7,545 nucleotides of DNA from Candidatus Omnitrophica bacterium CG07_land_8_20_14_0_80_50_8 (lineage in GTDB: Bacteria; Omnitrophota; Gorgyraeia; 2-02-FULL-51-18), in the NCBI GenBank assembly GCA_002779345.1, contig PEWW01000134.1:1-7545 (forward strand), in the 5' to 3' direction. Position numbers and translations under genes: made by a program. Positions 5,613 to 7,545 of the stretch are shown piece by piece; within the stretch, counting starts at the first letter, position 1; every line of letters begins with the position of its first letter. The notes under the pieces are model-generated. The model did no database searches. It had not been told where the DNA came from and saw only the letters and a program-made list of their open reading frames with translations.

Positions 5613-6017
5613 TATTGTAGATCTGTAAGCCGGGTTCTGTCCCCTCCAAATTAATGGCGGGTGATGATCATTCATCTTGCCTTGCCATTGCTGGCAAGAT
5701 CCAGCGGTTTACCCGGAAATCTGACGAGTAAGCTCTCGTATCCCCTCTTCAAGGATTCTTTCCCTATTTAACCTTGCTCCGCGTGGAGATTGCCCGTTTC
5801 ACCCCCTACTTCGCCATGTCTATTGACATGGCTAGGAAGGGACTCGTCTCTGTTGCTCTAATCCTTTCTTCGGGACCGTGCCGGAAAAGACACCGCCCGG
5901 AAGAAGATGGGTGTTACCCATCACGCTGCTTATGGAGCCCGGACTTTCCTCCCCGCCCTTGGCGCACCCGTTTGGCACTGGTTTGTCAAAAGCGGGGCGA
6001 TCATCCGATCTACAATA
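5613..6017 (-). ncRNA. rnpB: RNase P RNA, bacterial type A-like, lacking P13/P14
   Basis: Catalytic RNA that removes 5' leaders from pre-tRNAs. The universal 5' core GAGGAAAGTCCGGGCTCC lies at 5951-5934, and the 3' core ACAGAACCCGGCTTA at 5640-5626; together they form P4 and neighbours. Ends are set by an 11-bp perfect P1 helix, TATTGTAGATC (6017-6007) with GATCTACAATA (5623-5613). Also visible are the CTCC-ACGC-GGAG P9 hairpin followed by AGCAAGGTTAAATAGGG, a strong probable P12 hairpin (5832-5813), and a probable P18 hairpin CTTGCCA-GCAA-TGGCAAG (5698-5681) with a GNRA loop. Relative to E. coli, GGGTGAAA runs almost directly into the P8/P9 strand, so P13 and P14 seem absent. The 5' strand of P1 contains the rnhA stop codon, and no good promoter is seen, so the RNA may be processed from a longer transcript. 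Confidence 0.97.
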
Positions 6018-6435
6018 AAACTCCTTGATCTAACGCCCTATTCGCTTCCCTGTCGGCAAGCTTATTGCGCTCACGGGGGATATGGGTCACGCTCAAGCAT
6101 TTAAAGCTTTTTCTTAAATGCCCCGCGAGGCTGTATAAAACTCGAATCGTATCCTCTTTTATCTTATACTCCCCGTTGAACTGTTTGGCAAGTAGCTCGC
6201 TGTCGGTAAAAACGTGCACCTCTTTCGCCCGCATGAGCGTTGCTTCCTGCAACGCAAAAATGAGTGCCGAGTATTCAGCGACGTTATTGGTGGCATTGCC
6301 TATCCGGATCGAGAGAGTTTTTAGCAGTTGTCCGTCCGTACCTTGAAACACAACGCCGGCTGACGCGGGACCCGGGTTTCCCCGCGACGCACCATCAATA
6401 AAAACGGTCACTCGCGATTTTTTTGAAACACTCAC
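6010..6435 (-). CDS. rnhA: Ribonuclease HI family protein
   Basis: Cytoplasmic nuclease that cuts the RNA strand of RNA-DNA hybrids such as R-loops and primers. From the GTG at 6435 the protein has 141 residues, the normal single-domain length. The DEDD active site is complete: Asp14 in FIDGASRGNPGPAS, Glu54 in NNVAEYSAL, Asp78 in VFTDSELLAKQ and Asp128 in ERNKLADREAN. The NNVAEY and LLAKQ style fits the RVT_3 branch of RNase HI. The GTG overlaps the TGA of the zinc-ribbon gene as GTGA, giving the short N-terminus usual before the first strand. A TTG at 6462 is also in frame but would extend further into the upstream gene. The TAG stop (6012-6010) lies inside the P1 helix of RNase P RNA, so the two genes overlap by 8 bp. 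I use rnhA as the family symbol; a YpdQ-like paralogue name is equally possible. Confidence 0.93.
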   Translation of the reverse strand: MSVSKKSRVTVFIDGASRGNPGPASAGVVFQGTDGQLLKTLSIRIGNATNNVAEYSALIFALQEATLMRAKEVHVFTDSELLAKQFNGEYKIKEDTIRVLYSLAGHLRKSFKCLSVTHIPRERNKLADREANRALDQGVLL

Positions 6436-7148
6436 GACGGCCAATAAAGAATTCGGGCACAAGACTCACAGACGATCACCCGGTCTTGCATCTGTATTTC
6501 ATTCACTCGTTGCGGGGGCAGCTCCATATGACAGCCGCCGCACGAACTTTTTTTGACCGGCACCAAGGCCAACCCCTCGCGTCCCTTCAAAATTTTTTCG
6601 TACTGCCGAATGAGCTTCGCGTCCACATGAGGTGTATAAGCTTTTCTTTTTTCTTCGCGGACCGATAATTCGGCCTGCATGCCTTGAGCTTTCAGCGCCA
6701 AGGCATCCAAGGTATCTTTTAATTTTTTTTCTTCGACAGCCAGAAGAGTTTTCTCTTTCGCGCATTTAGCCTTGGTTTGATCCACGACGTCCAAAAGCTT
6801 CAGGATTTCTTCTTCGAGAACGGAGTTGTCCGCCTTGAGTCCTTTGATCTCCATGTCCATCGCAGAATACTCTTTGTTGGACTTCAACTGATACAACTGC
6901 GCCTGCAGTTTCTTTATTTTTTCTTCCTTGGCTCCGAGATCGCCCTCTCGCTGTTTCTGCTTGAGTTGCGCCGCCTTCTGTTCCTCCTCAACGGCCTTCA
7001 AGCGAACCTTCTTCTTTTCGAAATCCGCCTCGAGCTGCTGTTTCAAAAGCGGATGCGAGGCCAACTCTTTTTTTAAATGATAGATTTCTGAATCAATCCT
7101 TTGAAGCTCGACAAGAATTTTGATTTGTTCCTGAATCACTGTGGGCAT
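6432..7148 (-). CDS. Coiled-coil protein with C4 zinc ribbon (COG1579 type)
   Basis: A 238-residue cytoplasmic protein. Residues about 5-170 form a long, highly charged antiparallel coiled coil, with the family-typical turn NKEYSAMDMEI (91-101). The C-terminus has RQYEKILKGREGLALVPV (181-198) followed by a zinc ribbon with Cys203, Cys206, Cys227 and Cys230 (CGGC and CESC) and the conserved CHMELPPQRVNEI. All four ligands are present. Proteins of this shape are widespread in bacteria and are suggested to bind nucleic acid or protein partners, but the exact role is not settled. The ATG at 7148 has no strong SD. The TGA overlaps the GTG of rnhA by four bases, so the two are co-translated; the context of rnhA and rnpB hints at RNA-related work, which is inference only. 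Confidence 0.93.
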   Translation of the reverse strand: MPTVIQEQIKILVELQRIDSEIYHLKKELASHPLLKQQLEADFEKKKVRLKAVEEEQKAAQLKQKQREGDLGAKEEKIKKLQAQLYQLKSNKEYSAMDMEIKGLKADNSVLEEEILKLLDVVDQTKAKCAKEKTLLAVEEKKLKDTLDALALKAQGMQAELSVREEKRKAYTPHVDAKLIRQYEKILKGREGLALVPVKKSSCGGCHMELPPQRVNEIQMQDRVIVCESCARILYWPS

Positions 7149-7208
7149 GGATGCGTTTGATCTCGTTTAATCTTGCTGTGCCATTTGACGCTGTGTTTTT
7201 TCAAAAAT

Positions 7209-7219
7209 CCCGTATCGGG
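7209..7219 (-). terminator. Possible short terminator between the tRNAs and the zinc-ribbon gene
   Basis: On the minus strand CCCG-ATA-CGGG is followed by ATTTTTG. The stem is only four G-C pairs with a three-base loop, so efficiency would be low. The position, about 120 nt after tRNA-Val and 60 nt before the zinc-ribbon start, fits an end for tRNA transcripts. It lies right where transcripts from the candidate promoter at 7258-7230 would begin, so the two calls compete. Confidence 0.3.
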
Positions 7220-7229
7220 CGCGCCTCAT

Positions 7230-7258
7230 AATTAAAGTGAAAATGGGGGCGTTGACAA
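7230..7258 (-). promoter_or_regulatory. Candidate promoter for the zinc-ribbon/rnhA/rnpB unit
   Basis: TTGTCA (7258-7253, five of six to consensus) and TTAATT (7235-7230, three of six) are 17 bp apart in the gap before the zinc-ribbon gene. The -10 is poor. The 192-nt gap 7149-7340 holds this candidate, a small hairpin (7209-7219) and a 13-bp imperfect repeat, and no gene that I can support. Confidence 0.3.
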
Positions 7259-7340
7259 TCGTTAGGTCACGACTGTCACGCCACCCGTTTTCACGGGGAC
7301 TTGACAACGCGTCTTACTGCGCCGTAAGTCTTGCAAAAAC

Positions 7341-7414
7341 TGGGCAATACAGGACTCGAACCTGTGACCTTTCGCATGTGAAGCGAACGCTCTAACCGAC
7401 TGAGCTAATTGCCC
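7341..7414 (-). tRNA. tRNA-Val (anticodon CAC)
   Basis: A complete 74-nt cloverleaf: acceptor GGGCAAT/ATTGCCC (7 bp) with discriminator A, D-arm GCTC/GAGC, anticodon stem TTCGC/GCGAA with loop TTCACAT, variable AGGTC, and T-arm ACAGG-TTCGAGT-CCTGT. The anticodon read from the loop is CAC, decoding GUG (valine); A73, A35 and C36 fit valine identity. CCA is not encoded and must be added afterwards. It is followed by a run of five T. Confidence 0.97.
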
Positions 7415-7416
7415 GT

Positions 7417-7543
7417 CTGGGCCTGCCTGGACTTGAACCGGGGACCCGCTCCCGCCACAAAGCGTCGGCGGATCCGTCCAAACGGCGTATGCTTCCAACG
7501 CCTAAAAACCTGGGCCTGCCTGGACTTGAACCAGGGACCCGCT
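7417..7543. repeat. 34-bp near-perfect direct repeat at tRNA 3' ends
   Basis: Positions 7417-7450 and 7510-7543 agree at 33 of 34 bases (difference at 7440 versus 7533) with a 93-bp period. The copies correspond to a tRNA 3' half and diverge after GCT at the inner side. The spacer 7451-7509 is GC-rich and can form several small stems (GGCGT/ACGCC, CCGT/ACGG, CCGCC/GGCGG on the minus strand). Confidence 0.9.
7418..7450 (-). pseudogene. Orphan tRNA 3' end (partial copy of the neighbouring tRNA)
   Basis: The minus strand carries AGCGGGTC, a T-arm and the 3' acceptor strand CAGGCCCA, matching the edge tRNA at 7511-7545 except for one base. That base (7440) puts a C-A mismatch in the middle of the T-stem (CCCGG against CCAGG). 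No 5' acceptor strand GGGCCTG and no anticodon arm are found in the 59 bases between the copies. It is therefore a tRNA fragment, not a working tRNA. The 5' end of tRNA-Val starts 3 bases further on. Confidence 0.8.
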
Positions 7544-7545
7544 GA
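7511..7545 (-). tRNA. 3' part of a tRNA cut by the window edge, probably tRNA-Lys
   Basis: Only the anticodon-stem 3' strand TCAGC, variable GGGTC, T-arm CCTGG-TTCAAGT-CCAGG, acceptor 3' strand CAGGCCC and discriminator A are inside the window. CCA is not encoded. The anticodon is outside. The TCAGCGGGTC stretch resembles bacterial tRNA-Lys, so Lys is a guess from pattern memory; Asn or another isotype cannot be ruled out. Confidence 0.85.

Noticed and set aside
5774..6104. Two plus-strand open frames over RNase P RNA
   Set aside because: They are antisense to rnpB, whose conserved core and P1 helix are certain; no coding signals.
7311..7327. CTTAC/GTAAG hairpin after tRNA-Val as a terminator
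   Set aside because: Only five pairs, half A-T, and no T-run follows on the minus strand.
7262..7498. Minus-strand 78-codon open frame across the tRNA region
   Set aside because: It is the conceptual translation of tRNA-Val and the tRNA fragment; the AQSVRAF...GHRFESC string is a familiar artefact of translating tRNA genes.
1..7545. CRISPR array, insertion sequence, phage gene or toxin-antitoxin pair
   Set aside because: No regularly spaced repeats, transposase, integrase or phage-like frames are visible on either strand; the only tRNA-linked repeat is the short one at 7417-7543.

Overview
The window is bacterial and every supportable gene lies on the minus strand, so it reads from right (7545) to left (1). 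It joins an RNA-rich housekeeping segment to the start of a division and cell-wall (dcw) cluster. The mraZ-rsmH-ftsL-ftsI order, sigma70-like promoter hexamers, Shine-Dalgarno (SD) starts and signal peptides indicate a free-living, peptidoglycan-making bacterium. The zinc-ribbon/rnhA/rnpB/mraZ neighbourhood and the style of the PDZ-TPR and HAMP proteins suggest a lineage such as Omnitrophota or the former Deltaproteobacteria. That placement is an impression from memory, not shown by the sequence.

Right part (7545-5613): the 3' end of a tRNA cut by the window edge (probably Lys), a second partial copy of the same tRNA 3' end, and a complete tRNA-Val(CAC). Then come a coiled-coil C4 zinc-ribbon protein, an RNase HI starting inside its stop codon, and RNase P RNA, whose P1 helix contains the rnhA stop codon. 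By comparison with E. coli, the RNase P RNA appears to lack helices P13 and P14.

Middle (5612-3548): a long hairpin just after rnpB and weak terminator-like elements, then a small secreted acidic protein of unknown function. A secreted or periplasmic TPR plus double-PDZ protein follows, nearly abutting a two-helix membrane protein that ends in a HAMP domain with no output domain.

Left part (3547-1): a near-consensus promoter, then two 10-bp direct repeats that look like MraZ operator boxes, then mraZ. Next is an unrecognised 70-codon basic ORF with a perfect SD, followed by rsmH, ftsL and ftsI; ftsI is cut by the edge before its final KTG motif. MraZ probably represses its own promoter. RsmH methylates 16S rRNA, and FtsL and FtsI act in the septal divisome.

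There is no CRISPR array, transposon or phage gene. The most unusual items are the extra small ORF inside the dcw operon, the reduced RNase P RNA overlapping rnhA, and the duplicated tRNA 3' end.
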